From Acidobacteriaceae bacterium (GTDB taxonomy: Bacteria; Acidobacteriota; Terriglobia; Terriglobales; Acidobacteriaceae): a DNA stretch of 33,156 nt. The position numbers were made by a program, and so were the translations under genes. This document shows positions 25,396 through 33,156 of the stretch, piece after piece; position 1 is the stretch's first letter; every line of letters begins with the position of its first letter. Below the pieces are notes generated by a model. The model worked only from the letters and a program-made list of their open reading frames with translations, was not told the origin of the DNA and searched no databases. The stretch lies in assembly GCA_030037705.1 (NCBI GenBank), contig JASHQE010000033.1, positions 1-33,156 of the forward strand. The letters run 5' to 3'.

Positions 25396-25672
25396 AGCGC
25401 GCCTCCGTTCGGAGTCCCCGACGGGCAAGTTCCGGCCCGGTCCGGCTGGCACCTGCGAGGCGTTCCTGTTTGAGTTCAGCAACGAACGCGGCCATCTGAC
25501 GGATGGCCATCTTCTTGATGCGGAGAAGACCCTTGCCACCACCCATCGCATCGCCGCGGGCTCGATGCTGGAGGCCATCGCATACATGGCGCAGTACGAA
25601 CCGGATTTCCATATCTGGTCGGTCCAAAAGATGGGAGCGATCGTGCTGCTCTCAGGTTCTCGATACAACTGA
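25379..25672 (+). CDS. Hypothetical protein, second of an overlapping unknown pair
   Basis: 97 residues from the ATG at 25379, chosen for the AGGAGGG ribosome site inside the end of the preceding gene (17-bp overlap). The start is basic (MGRKHKARLRSES), the middle GTCEAFLFEFSNERGHLTDGHLLDAEKTLATTHRIAAGSMLEAIAYMAQY is probably helical, and the end is EPDFHIWSVQKMGAIVLLSGSRYN. No known motif. Size, coupling and basic start are compatible with a toxin-antitoxin-like or regulator pair, but nothing shows it. A 68-bp inverted-repeat element begins 18 bp after its stop. Confidence 0.68.
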   Translation: MGRKHKARLRSESPTGKFRPGPAGTCEAFLFEFSNERGHLTDGHLLDAEKTLATTHRIAAGSMLEAIAYMAQYEPDFHIWSVQKMGAIVLLSGSRYN

Positions 25673-25689
25673 GATCGATCCCAGCCAGC

Positions 25690-25757
25690 GGTAGCGTCTC
25701 TGTTTGCAGCTCTCGCCTGAGAGTCTTCAGCGCACAGATGCAAACGGAGACACTACC
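25690..25757. mobile_element. Short inverted-repeat element, type D (68 bp)
   Basis: Ends GGTAGCGTCTCTGTTTGC and GCAAACGGAGACACTACC are 18-bp inverted repeats with two mismatches. They share GGTAGYGTCT with the type B ends, but the two-hairpin core is absent; only a small CTCTC-GCCT-GAGAG hairpin lies inside. No target duplication is visible. It could also act as a terminator for the gene pair upstream. Confidence 0.55.
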
Positions 25758-25872
25758 GGGAATACCGGCTGCTTGACACAAACGCACCCAGCCATGAAAC
25801 TGCCAGCAAAGGTTTCTTTTCCGTGCTGTGGGTGGTATGGAACCCACTTGAGCGAAGGCGGAACGCAATTCG

Positions 25873-26313
25873 GTGAGCGCATCCAGCAAAGGACGGTGGA
25901 GCTTCCGGCTGAACTCCACTATGGAAAGCGTCGGTGAAGTGGAGGCGGCTGCAGAAAGGCTGGCCACGGACGCCGGCCTCGATGAAGACCAGCGTTTTCA
26001 CGTGACCATGGCAGTGCGCGAAGCTACAATCAACGCCGTCCTGCATGGAAATGAATACGACCCGGCGCTGCAGATCGACGTGGCCTTCGAAAACACCGGA
26101 AAAGACTTTATCTTTACGATTACCGACCAGGGCCGCGGATTCGATCCTGATCGCCTGCCCGATCCATCGGCGCCGGAAAACCTTCTGCGCGGCACCGGCC
26201 GCGGCATCTTCCTCATCCGGTCTCTGATGGATGAGGTACACTTTCGTCAATTGCATCCCGGGACCGAACTGACGCTCGTCAAGCATCTGGCGCCTGAAGC
26301 AGGCAGAACCTGA
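25873..26313 (+). CDS. RsbW/SpoIIAB-like anti-sigma serine kinase (HATPase_c_2)
   Basis: 146 residues from a GTG at 25873. The single GHKL ATPase domain has an N-box EATINAVLHGN (E50, N54), a G1 box DQGRGFDP (about 85-92) and a G2 box GTGRGIFLIRSLMDEV (about 107-122). There is no sensor, HisKA or receiver part, which fits the RsbW/SpoIIAB/BtrW kind that phosphorylates a STAS antagonist and may hold a sigma factor. The next gene is a STAS protein 122 nt downstream, its likely partner. No sigma factor or PP2C phosphatase gene is in the window, so the controlled process is unknown. Confidence 0.88.
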   Translation: MSASSKGRWSFRLNSTMESVGEVEAAAERLATDAGLDEDQRFHVTMAVREATINAVLHGNEYDPALQIDVAFENTGKDFIFTITDQGRGFDPDRLPDPSAPENLLRGTGRGIFLIRSLMDEVHFRQLHPGTELTLVKHLAPEAGRT

Positions 26314-26403
26314 TGCGGCCGCGGAGAAGTCAACGTAAGCTGATTTCTCACCGGCAGCACGGCCGGCAGGGAGTTTTCCGCCGGTCGGCGCAACAAAAAA
26401 TGC

Positions 26404-26409
26404 TATAAC
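26404..26409 (+). promoter_or_regulatory. Candidate extended -10 box of the STAS gene
   Basis: TGCTATAAC (TG at 26401-26402) has the extended -10 layout. It lies 26 nt before the GTG start, leaving a short leader that holds the AAGGAGG ribosome site. The -35 region is weak. It would let the antagonist be made independently of the kinase. Confidence 0.4.
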
Positions 26410-26435
26410 CGAAATACCAAGAAGGAGGATCTTCC

Positions 26436-26780
26436 GTGGCACTTACGATTGCTTCGCGTGAAATTGACGGCGTCACCGTTCTGGATCTGAGCGGACGGAT
26501 CACACTAGGCGAGGGCAGCGTGCAGCTACGCGACGCTATCCGCGACCTGATCGGCAAAGGGCAAAAACGCATCCTGCTGAACCTGGGAGAGGTGAATTAC
26601 ATCGATAGCTCCGGCCTGGGCGAACTGGTAAGCGCCTACACTACCTCAAAGAACCAGGGGGCGACCCTGAAGCTGCTCAGGCTGACCAAGAAGGTGCATG
26701 ACCTGCTGCAATTGACCAAGCTCTACACCGTCTTCGACATCTATGACGACGAGGCCAGCGCCATCGCCTCCTTTAAATAG
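26436..26780 (+). CDS. STAS-domain anti-sigma factor antagonist
   Basis: 114 residues from a GTG at 26436, with AAGGAGG just upstream. The protein is a single STAS domain: [63 protein letters not shown]. The DSSGLG motif (57-62) carries the serine phosphorylated by RsbW/SpoIIAB-type kinases. With the upstream ATPase it makes a partner-switching pair: unphosphorylated, it binds the kinase and frees its target. Similar antagonists control stress sigma factors, exopolysaccharide export or motility; the target here is unknown. It converges on lemA across a hairpin terminator. Confidence 0.93.
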   Translation: MALTIASREIDGVTVLDLSGRITLGEGSVQLRDAIRDLIGKGQKRILLNLGEVNYIDSSGLGELVSAYTTSKNQGATLKLLRLTKKVHDLLQLTKLYTVFDIYDDEASAIASFK

Positions 26781-26830
26781 CCCTTCCGGTATCCCCTCGC
26801 GTTCTCGACGCTTTCGGTTCACGCATACGC

Positions 26831-26859
26831 AAAGGCCATCTCTGCGCGGGATGGCCTTT
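26831..26859. terminator. Bidirectional hairpin terminator between the STAS gene and lemA
   Basis: AAAGGCCATC pairs with GATGGCCTTT across a TCTGCGCGG loop. The convergent genes end at 26780 and 26901. The stem and the TGCGC loop are nearly the same as in the rpsA/MFS terminator at 7641-7669. Confidence 0.7.
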
Positions 26860-26900
26860 ACGCTTTAGGGCAAGGCTTCATGGCAGTTCTCGAAACTGCT

Positions 26901-27479
26901 CTAGAACTTGACCTCCGGCACCGACTGCGCCGCGGGACTGGCCGTAAAGAACGCGTTGTTTACCTGGAATCCGGCCATGCCCGCCCAGATGCTGTTGGGG
27001 AACTGGCGAATGAAGGTGTTGTAGTCCTGGATCGCGTCATTGTAGCGTTTGCGGGCCACGGCAATACGGTTCTCGGTGCCGGCCAGTTCGTCTTGCAGGC
27101 GCATGAACTGTTCGCTTGAACGCAGTTGCGGATAATTTTCCGTAAGAACGAGCAGGCGTCCCAGGGCCGAGTCGAGCTGTCCATTGGCGGCAATTTTGGC
27201 CTGCGGCCCCTGCGCGTTGAGCAGACCGGCGCGCGCATTGGCGATGTCCCCGAAGACCGTGCTCTCTTCCTTGGTAAAACCTTTCACCGTCTCCACCAGG
27301 TTGGGAATCAGGTCGGCGCGCCGCTGCAACTGCACATCGACCTCGGACCACGAGGATTTCACGATCTCGTCTTTGGCCACCATCTGGTTTTTTGCGCTCA
27401 CATAGCTGCCAAAGACCAGGAAAACTGCAAGAAGCAGGATGCCTACAATCGCCAGCGTAATTCCAAGTCCACGACTCAT
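26901..27479 (-). CDS. lemA: LemA-family membrane-anchored protein
   Basis: 192 residues. One N-terminal helix (LGITLAIVGILLLAVFLVFGSYVSAKN) is followed by the family signature KSSWSEVDVQLQRRADLIPNLVETVKGF and then coiled helical stretches (ENYPQLRSSEQFMRLQDELAGTENRIAVARKRYNDAIQDYNTFIRQFPNSIWAG). LemA proteins are helical bundles exposed on one side of the inner membrane; their exact job is unclear. The start is at ATG 27479. The TPM-domain gene ends 61 nt upstream; lemA with a TPM/YgcG partner is a widespread pairing. Confidence 0.94.
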   Translation of the reverse strand: MSRGLGITLAIVGILLLAVFLVFGSYVSAKNQMVAKDEIVKSSWSEVDVQLQRRADLIPNLVETVKGFTKEESTVFGDIANARAGLLNAQGPQAKIAANGQLDSALGRLLVLTENYPQLRSSEQFMRLQDELAGTENRIAVARKRYNDAIQDYNTFIRQFPNSIWAGMAGFQVNNAFFTASPAAQSVPEVKF

Positions 27480-27540
27480 ACCGTTCCTTTATCCTCCGGC
27501 CTCCGCACTGCGGAAGGCTTTTTCTCAAAACCCGAACAGC

Positions 27541-28341
27541 TTACCAGCTCCCTCCGGCGCCGCCTCCACCAAAGCTTCCACCGCCAAATCCGCCGAAACC
27601 GCCGCCGGAATCGCCTCCACCGCCGCCGTAGCCGCCTCTCCAGCCTCCGCCACCCCATCCGCCGAAGAAAAGGCCAAAACCGAACAACATGCGGAGCAGG
27701 GAGAAGCCACCGAAAAAGATCAGGATGATGAGAAGCAACACGAGTTTTGCGAGCGCTGAGCCATGATGGCGCGCTGGCTGATCGGCGGCCGGTAAAGGCG
27801 GCGCGGTTTCGTCCAGCGTGATGTGAGCGTCGGCGGCTATATCCTGCGCAATCTCACCCACGGCGAGCATCACGGCGCCGTCAAAGTCGTTGGCCCGCAG
27901 ATCGGGCACCATGGCCCGGCCGATGTCACCGAGCTTGGCGTCGTTCAAAATGCCTTCCAGGCCGTAACCCACCTCGATCCGGCGCTGATGGTCGTTGATC
28001 GCGAGCAGAATCAGAACGCCGCGGTCCGAGCCTTTGCGGCCCATCTTCCACTTGCTCTCCAGCTCATCCGAGTATTCGGCTGCATCTTCGCCTTCGAGCG
28101 TGCGGACCGTGACCACGGCCACCTGCGCGTTGGCCGCAGAATGATCGAGCTGGGAACAGATCGAGTCGATGCGCTCAATCGCCTCCGGCGAGAGCACGTG
28201 CGCAAAATCGCTTACATAATCGGAGGGCTGGGCAGGTAGGTCCTGGACCCGTTGAGCGCACGCGGGAAAGACTCCCGCCAACACGAGCGCCCACACACCG
28301 ATCCATAAACCGGCCCAACCTGCAGGGCGATGGCCTTTCAT
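27541..28341 (-). CDS. TPM-domain (YgcG-type) membrane protein with Gly-rich tail
   Basis: 266 residues. A signal peptide (WIGVWALVLAGVFPACA) precedes a TPM domain: SDYVSDFAHVLSPEAIERIDSICSQLDHSAANAQVAVVTVRTLEGEDAAEYSDELESKWKMGRKGSDRGVLILLAINDHQRRIEVGYGLEGILND. A helix follows (LVLLLIILIFFGGFSLLRMLFGFGLFF), then a Gly-rich tail ending in GGGGAGGSW. That makes it the YgcG kind found with lemA. Some TPM proteins act as acid phosphatases or photosystem repair factors in plants; in bacteria the role is unproven. TACAAT (28350-28355, reverse strand) lies so close to the start that the mRNA may be nearly leaderless. Confidence 0.9.
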   Translation of the reverse strand: MKGHRPAGWAGLWIGVWALVLAGVFPACAQRVQDLPAQPSDYVSDFAHVLSPEAIERIDSICSQLDHSAANAQVAVVTVRTLEGEDAAEYSDELESKWKMGRKGSDRGVLILLAINDHQRRIEVGYGLEGILNDAKLGDIGRAMVPDLRANDFDGAVMLAVGEIAQDIAADAHITLDETAPPLPAADQPARHHGSALAKLVLLLIILIFFGGFSLLRMLFGFGLFFGGWGGGGWRGGYGGGGGDSGGGFGGFGGGSFGGGGAGGSW

Positions 28342-28764
28342 CTCAATTTATTGTACGCGGAGGGCCGTCTACCGGTTCCCTGCTCTCAAAATCTGCATGG
28401 GCTACATGGGCCTCCCGTCTCTTCCGTTGTGCTTCTTCACAGGCGCCGACTCATTGCGGTCCCTTGTTTTTGCGGTCCCTTGTTTGCATGGAAAAAACCT
28501 CTGGTGATCCGACCACATCGACTTGCAAGAAGAGACAACCTCATGCACAAATCTCTGCACTAATCTCAAGTGGGGTGGTGGGAGTTTCAAAATATGAATA
28601 CCTTACGCGAAGGCAAGTCTTAGAAGCGTATTTCAGTTTTTACTGTCTTGGTGATTATGCTCGAATGACTCGAAAACATCCCTGTCGTTTCTGACAAATC
28701 TGTGCCTGATCTCTCTTGACTGCAAAGGAGCACCAAGCCCGAAGCGTGTCTCCTGGGAGAGATC
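28342..28764. other. Intergenic region upstream of the BIG2/propeller lipoprotein
   Basis: About 420 bp with no convincing gene or RNA. A 16-bp unit TGCGGTCCCTTGTTTT occurs twice in tandem at 28455-28485 (second copy 15 bp). The right part (28560-28700) is AT-richer than the surroundings, as expected for a promoter region, but no box pair could be fixed. No c-di-GMP riboswitch motif was seen. Confidence 0.4.
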
Positions 28765-31062
28765 TTGCGACTTCGCCCTGGGGGCCCAATGGGCATGCAT
28801 CCGGCTGCAAGATACAACTCTCACTTGGTCTGGCTCTTCATCTCCCTCCTGTTGAGCGGAACGATCACAGGCTGCACATCCCCAGTCGCTTCCAACAAGC
28901 CACCAAACCCGACGAAGACGCTGAACAGCATCGCGGTGACGCCTGCAACGTCGAGCATTGCCGTTGCCGCAACCGCGCAGTTCGCTGCGACCGCTTCTTA
29001 CAGCGATGGCTCGACGGCAAATGTGACCTCATCCGCAACCTGGACGTCTTCGAGTCCCTCCGTGGCGACGGTCAGTACCGGGGGTGTAGCCACCGGCGTG
29101 GCCGCAGGCTCCAGCACCATTACAGCATCGTTGAGCGGAATCAATGGAACTGCGGCTCTGACCGTAACAGCGGCCCCAGTCACTGTGACATCGATCGCAG
29201 TCACGCCGCAAGGCGCAAGCTTTGCTGCGGGCTCCACGCAGCAATTTACGGCCACGGCCACTTACAGCAACGGCTCAACGGCAAACGTGACATCGAGCGC
29301 GGCCTGGTCATCGTCCAATACTTCCGTAGCTACGATCGATGCAAGCGGCCTTGCCACTGGCATTGCTGCGGGTTCCACGACCATCTCGGCTTCGCTCGAT
29401 ACAATAAGCGGCTCCGATCCGGTCACGGTCACGCTTCCCAACGCGACGGGCGTGAATATCACCACATGGCACGTGGACATGAACCGCAGCGGACTGAATG
29501 CGAACGAGCAGACGCTGACACCGGCGAACGTGACACCGTCCTCCTTCGGCAAGCTCTTTTCTTATCTGGTAGACGGGTATGTGTACGGCTCACCGCTCAT
29601 CCTGTCGAACGTGACGATCAACGGCGCTACGCACAACGTGGTGTACGTGGCAACCGAGCACGACAGCGTGTACGCTTTCGACGCCGACAACTACGGCACC
29701 GGAGCGCCGCTGTGGCAGGTCTCTCTGTTGCAGAGCGGAGAAACCCCGATCACAAACGGGCCCATCCAGCCCTATGAAGGCGTCACCTCCACGCCGGTGA
29801 TCGATCCGAACACGAACACACTTTACGCGGTCTCTGCGCAAACCTCGGCCGCTGCCGGCAGCTCATTCCGCCTGAACGCACTCGACATCACGACGGGCGC
29901 ACAGAAGTTCGGCGGCCCCGTAACGCTCAACGTCTCCGTTCCGGCCACCAACTCCGCGGCGGTGAACGGCGTGCAGACGCTGGACACATCCTGTATCCAG
30001 CGGGCCGCGCTGCTGCTGGCCAACGGTAACATCTACATGGGATTCGGAAGCTGCCACTCCGGCTGGCTCGTGGCCTATAGCGCGTCGACGCTGCAGCAGG
30101 TGGGCGTGTTCAATGCCAGCCCCAACCTGAACGGCGAAGGCACGTATGCCAGCGCCGGAGGCGTGTGGATGGGCGGCGGCGGTCCGGTTGCGGACAGCCA
30201 GGGAAATGTCTACATTACGACCGGCAACGGCCCATGGGATGGACTGTCGGCCTTCGGCGACTCCGTGCTGAAGTTTGGCCCCACGCCGGTATCAGGCGCG
30301 AACGGAACCATGCAGCCGATCGACTACTTCACGCCCAGCATCTACCAGTACATGGACTGCGATGACGCGGATCTGGCCTCCGGTGGGTTGCTCCTGATCC
30401 CCGGCGCCACCACGCTTGTGGCTGGCGGCAAGACAGGCACGATGTACCTGGTGAACAGCACCAATCTGGGACACGAATCTGCAAACGACGCCGGTGCGAT
30501 CCAGGAGCAGGTATGGGGCGCGGGCCTGACCGGCGGCAGTACCTATCCGTCCAGCTGCCAGGACAGCACGGGAACCAATACCGCGAACATCACGTCCTAC
30601 GAAATCTTCGGGACATCCGCATATTTCAACAACTACATCTACCTCGGAGTGACGCCCACCTCGTCGACGGCGCCGGGAGGGGTCCGCCAATTTGAGTACT
30701 CCGGCACGCTGACGCCCTTCGACGATACGTCGGACTTCCAGCAGCAAGGCACGCGCGGAACCAGCCCGTTCATCTCCTCCAACGGAACCGGCTATGGAAT
30801 CGTGTGGATGATCGACCAAGGTAATCCGCTGCAGAACTCGAGCGGGGCAACGCCCACCAGCGCCACGCTGCGCGCTTACGATGCGGCAAACTTCCCAAGC
30901 GAGATCTACAACAGCAGCACCAACGCGAGCGACACGCCCGGCTACGGCATTAAGTTCAGCTCGCCGGTGGTCGCCAACGGCAAAGTGTATATCTCGACCG
31001 GGCACGACCTCACCACCGCATCGAATCCGCAGGGTGAGATCGATGTGTACGGATTGAAGTGA
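28765..31062 (+). CDS. Lipoprotein with two BIG2 Ig-like domains and a PQQ-type beta-propeller
   Basis: 765 residues if begun at TTG 28765 (GGGAGAG upstream); ATGs at 28789 and 28795 are alternatives and leave the lipoprotein signal intact. The signal helix VWLFISLLLSGTITGC ends in a lipobox Cys (residue 37). Two BIG2 repeats follow (about 54-135 and 142-222), each with SIAVTP...QF-TAT-YSDGSTANVTSSA-W-SS...VATV...G-ATG-AAGS-TI-AS. The rest (about 228-765) has WHVDMNRSGLNANEQTLTPANV, VYVATEHDSVYAFDADNYGTGAPLWQVSL and similar blades, typical of PQQ/WD-like outer-membrane propellers in acidobacteria. A cell-surface binding or scaffold role is likely; enzymatic activity is not evident. The high content of Ser, Thr, Asn and Gly fits an exported protein. 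Confidence 0.85.
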   Translation: MRLRPGGPMGMHPAARYNSHLVWLFISLLLSGTITGCTSPVASNKPPNPTKTLNSIAVTPATSSIAVAATAQFAATASYSDGSTANVTSSATWTSSSPSVATVSTGGVATGVAAGSSTITASLSGINGTAALTVTAAPVTVTSIAVTPQGASFAAGSTQQFTATATYSNGSTANVTSSAAWSSSNTSVATIDASGLATGIAAGSTTISASLDTISGSDPVTVTLPNATGVNITTWHVDMNRSGLNANEQTLTPANVTPSSFGKLFSYLVDGYVYGSPLILSNVTINGATHNVVYVATEHDSVYAFDADNYGTGAPLWQVSLLQSGETPITNGPIQPYEGVTSTPVIDPNTNTLYAVSAQTSAAAGSSFRLNALDITTGAQKFGGPVTLNVSVPATNSAAVNGVQTLDTSCIQRAALLLANGNIYMGFGSCHSGWLVAYSASTLQQVGVFNASPNLNGEGTYASAGGVWMGGGGPVADSQGNVYITTGNGPWDGLSAFGDSVLKFGPTPVSGANGTMQPIDYFTPSIYQYMDCDDADLASGGLLLIPGATTLVAGGKTGTMYLVNSTNLGHESANDAGAIQEQVWGAGLTGGSTYPSSCQDSTGTNTANITSYEIFGTSAYFNNYIYLGVTPTSSTAPGGVRQFEYSGTLTPFDDTSDFQQQGTRGTSPFISSNGTGYGIVWMIDQGNPLQNSSGATPTSATLRAYDAANFPSEIYNSSTNASDTPGYGIKFSSPVVANGKVYISTGHDLTTASNPQGEIDVYGLK

Positions 31063-31067
31063 GCCTG

Positions 31068-31096
31068 ACCGCCGCAGAAGAGCTCCTCGCGGCGGT
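31068..31096 (+). terminator. Hairpin terminator after the BIG2/propeller gene
   Basis: ACCGCCGC (31068-31075) pairs perfectly with GCGGCGGT (31089-31096), loop 13 nt, followed by TCAGCTTTTCC. It starts six bases after the stop codon. Confidence 0.65.
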
Positions 31097-31126
31097 TCAG
31101 CTTTTCCTGCGCTATACACTGGAGAA

Positions 31127-33156
31127 GTGACAAGCCAAGACCCTCTGCCTTCGCCTCCCATAGCGCGCAAACACGCAACGGGAAACACCTTGCACGGCTT
31201 TACGCTCACAGACGATTACGCCTGGCTGCGCAGCAAGAATCGTGACCAGGAGAATCCCGAAGTCACCCAATATCTCGAAGCGGAAAATGCTTACGCCGAG
31301 GCGCAACTGGCCCCGCTCGCGGCTCTGCGCGACGAGCTTTACCGCGAGATGCTCAGCCACGTGAAGCAAACCGACATTTCGGTGCCCTTCCGCGATGGCG
31401 CATGGTGGTATTACACGCGCACCGAGGAGGGCCTGCAGTATGCGATTTACTGCCGCAAGCGTGGCGGAACGGCGGGTCCGGATGCCGACGCCAAGGAAGA
31501 AGTGATCCTCGACGGCAACGCGCTGGCCGCAAACTTCGCCTTTTTCGCCATCGGCCATACTGACATCTCCGATGACGGCCGCTGGCTCGCCTATTCGACC
31601 GATACCAAAGGGTTTCGCCAGTACACGCTGCGCATAAAAGATCTGGAGACGGGCGAGACACTGCCCGGCGAAGTCGAGCGCGTGGGATTGCTCGCCTGGG
31701 CTGCGGATAGCCGTACGCTTTTTTATACCGTTGAAGACGAGCAGCAGAAACGGCAATACCAGCTATGGCGGGCTTGCGGCCAGCAGCTTTCTGAGGCTGT
31801 TCTGGTTTATCAAGAGGCCGACGAGCGCTTCAATCTCGGCGTGGGCCGCACACGCGACGGCAAATTTCTGGTCTTCGAATCGGCCAGCCACACCACCACG
31901 GAATGCCATGTCCTGCCCGCGGACGAGCCGTATGGCCAATTTCGGCTGATCAGTCCGCGCGAGGACGAGCATGAGTATTCGATCGATCATCGCTATGGCC
32001 ATTGGTTCATCCGCACCAATGATCAAGGGCGCAACTTCCGCCTGGTCACCGCACCCGAAGCAAATCCGGGCCGCGAGCACTGGACCGAGCTGATCGCGCA
32101 CCGCGACGACGTGATGCTCGAAGAGATCGATCTTTTTGCGGAGTTCTTCGTTGCCTGCGAGCGCGAGGACGGATTGCCGCGGCTCCGCCTGTGGAGCTTT
32201 TCCGGAGACGGGCCAGACGCCGCGCCCGCCGATGAGATCGCCTTTCCCGAACCGGCTTACAGCGCCCATCCGCACATCAACCGCATCTTTGAGACCAAGA
32301 CCTTCCGCTACGCCTACGAATCACTGGTGACACCGAGCTCGGTGTACGAGTACGACGTGGCCACAGGCGCTTCCACGCTGCTCAAGCAGCTCGAAATTCC
32401 CGGAGGATTCGATCGGACACTTTATGCAAGCGAACGCGTCCACGCCAAGGCCGCGGACGGCGTAGAGATTCCGGCGTCGATCGTCTATCGCAAAGACAAG
32501 CATGAGCCAGGCAAAAACCCGCTGTACGTATACGGCTACGGTGCATATGGCTACGCATTGCCGCTGGGATTCAACCCGAACCGGCTCAGCCTGCTCGACC
32601 GCGGTATCGTGATGGCGTACGCGCACATACGTGGCGGCGGCGATCTGGGCAAACCCTGGCACGATGCCGGCAAGATGCTGGCCAAGCGCAATACGTTCAC
32701 AGATTTCATTACCGTCGTCGAGCACTTGACTCGCGAAGGCTATGGCGATCCGGAGCGCGTCGCCATTGAGGGTGGGTCGGCCGGCGGCCTGCTGATGGGC
32801 GCGGTGGTCAATTTGCGCCCCCGGCTCTTTCGCGCCGTCGTCTCGCATGTACCGTTCGTCGATGTGATGAACACCATGCTCGATGCCTCGCTGCCGCTGA
32901 CCGTGCCCGAATACGAGGAATGGGGCGACCCGAACCAGGAAGAATATTTCCAGTACATGCTCAGCTACTCACCCTACGACAACCTGAAGGCCGGCCATTA
33001 TCCTGCGATGCTGGTGAAGACTTCATTGCACGACAGCCAGGTGATGTACTGGGAGCCGGCCAAGTATGTCGCCAGGCTGCGCACTCTCAAGCAGGACGCA
33101 AACCTGCTGCTGCTGGTGACCAACATGCAAGCCGGCCACGGCGGCGCCAGCGGGCG
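31127..33156 (+). CDS. Oligopeptidase B (S9A prolyl oligopeptidase family), C-terminus cut by window edge
   Basis: 676 residues are visible from a GTG at 31127 (GGAG just upstream) and the frame is open to the window end. It starts PPIARKHATGNTLHGFTLTDDYAWLR, the usual protease II beginning. A seven-bladed propeller follows (about 70-400: DISDDGRWLAYSTDTKGFRQYTLRIKDLETGE). The alpha/beta hydrolase part has YGYGAYGYALPLGFN, AYAHIRGGGDLGKPWHDAGK, and the nucleophile motif GGSAGG. All three catalytic residues are present: Ser in GGSAGG, Asp in LHDSQVMYWEPAKYVA and His in AGHGGASG. ARLR and the EYEEWGDPN segment favour oligopeptidase B, which cuts short peptides after Lys/Arg in the cytoplasm. 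No signal peptide is seen. Only a few tens of residues are missing. Confidence 0.9.
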   Translation, partial: MTSQDPLPSPPIARKHATGNTLHGFTLTDDYAWLRSKNRDQENPEVTQYLEAENAYAEAQLAPLAALRDELYREMLSHVKQTDISVPFRDGAWWYYTRTEEGLQYAIYCRKRGGTAGPDADAKEEVILDGNALAANFAFFAIGHTDISDDGRWLAYSTDTKGFRQYTLRIKDLETGETLPGEVERVGLLAWAADSRTLFYTVEDEQQKRQYQLWRACGQQLSEAVLVYQEADERFNLGVGRTRDGKFLVFESASHTTTECHVLPADEPYGQFRLISPREDEHEYSIDHRYGHWFIRTNDQGRNFRLVTAPEANPGREHWTELIAHRDDVMLEEIDLFAEFFVACEREDGLPRLRLWSFSGDGPDAAPADEIAFPEPAYSAHPHINRIFETKTFRYAYESLVTPSSVYEYDVATGASTLLKQLEIPGGFDRTLYASERVHAKAADGVEIPASIVYRKDKHEPGKNPLYVYGYGAYGYALPLGFNPNRLSLLDRGIVMAYAHIRGGGDLGKPWHDAGKMLAKRNTFTDFITVVEHLTREGYGDPERVAIEGGSAGGLLMGAVVNLRPRLFRAVVSHVPFVDVMNTMLDASLPLTVPEYEEWGDPNQEEYFQYMLSYSPYDNLKAGHYPAMLVKTSLHDSQVMYWEPAKYVARLRTLKQDANLLLLVTNMQAGHGGASG

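Noticed and set aside
28342-28764. Possible c-di-GMP (GEMM) riboswitch before the surface lipoprotein
   Set aside because: The conserved GEMM core sequence is not present in this stretch on the coding strand.

Overview
The window looks like a chromosomal segment of a GC-rich Gram-negative bacterium, most likely an acidobacterium of the Terriglobia/Acidobacteriaceae type. This is inferred from the gene mix (a GH18-deacetylase-GT2 fusion, an acidic LysW-like protein, a BIG2/beta-propeller lipoprotein, an S1 protein with a long acidic N-terminus) and from many dispersed palindromic repeats, not from a marker phylogeny. No tRNA, rRNA, CRISPR array, transposase or prophage gene was found.

Layout. 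1-1019 (-): start of fabD, preceded by a rhomboid-fold membrane protein that has lost both catalytic residues. 1654-2222 (+): a LysW-like acidic zinc-ribbon protein overlapping a secreted carboxypeptidase-regulatory-like protein. 2230-5813 (-): mtaB, infC (apparent AUC start) and gatB, a tRNA/translation cluster. 5904-7617 (+): a DUF4440-type protein and an MFS transporter. 7703-9661 (-): rpsA with its own promoter and a leader of about 275 nt. 10227-11861 (+): a HIT protein, a small secreted protein and a small membrane protein. 12197-17278: a 1183-residue GH18+CE4+GT2 protein, divergent from a polytopic GT39/ArnT-like protein; together they look like an exopolysaccharide or cell-surface glycan locus. 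17295-21372 (-): ndh, serS, a small membrane protein coupled to serS, and a LolA-like secreted protein. 21491-22360 (+): TerC. 22514-24121 (-): nadB. 24122-25026: a repeat-rich intergenic region. 25027-25672 (+): two overlapping genes of unknown function. 25873-26780 (+): an RsbW-like kinase and a STAS antagonist. 26901-28341 (-): a TPM-domain protein and lemA. 28765-31062 (+): an Ig-like/beta-propeller lipoprotein. 31127-end (+): oligopeptidase B, cut by the window edge.

The least explained signal is a set of small non-autonomous inverted-repeat elements between genes. Three carry GGTAGTGGGTCAGTTTG-type ends; two of these have perfect 8-bp target duplications. Two others have different terminal repeats but the same inner core of two hairpins, whose stems differ in sequence while staying perfectly paired. 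A sixth, 68-bp element shares only the GGTAGYGTCT terminus. They sit beside the rpsA promoter, on the stop codon of the HIT gene, and inside a heptanucleotide array that encodes the TerC C-terminus.
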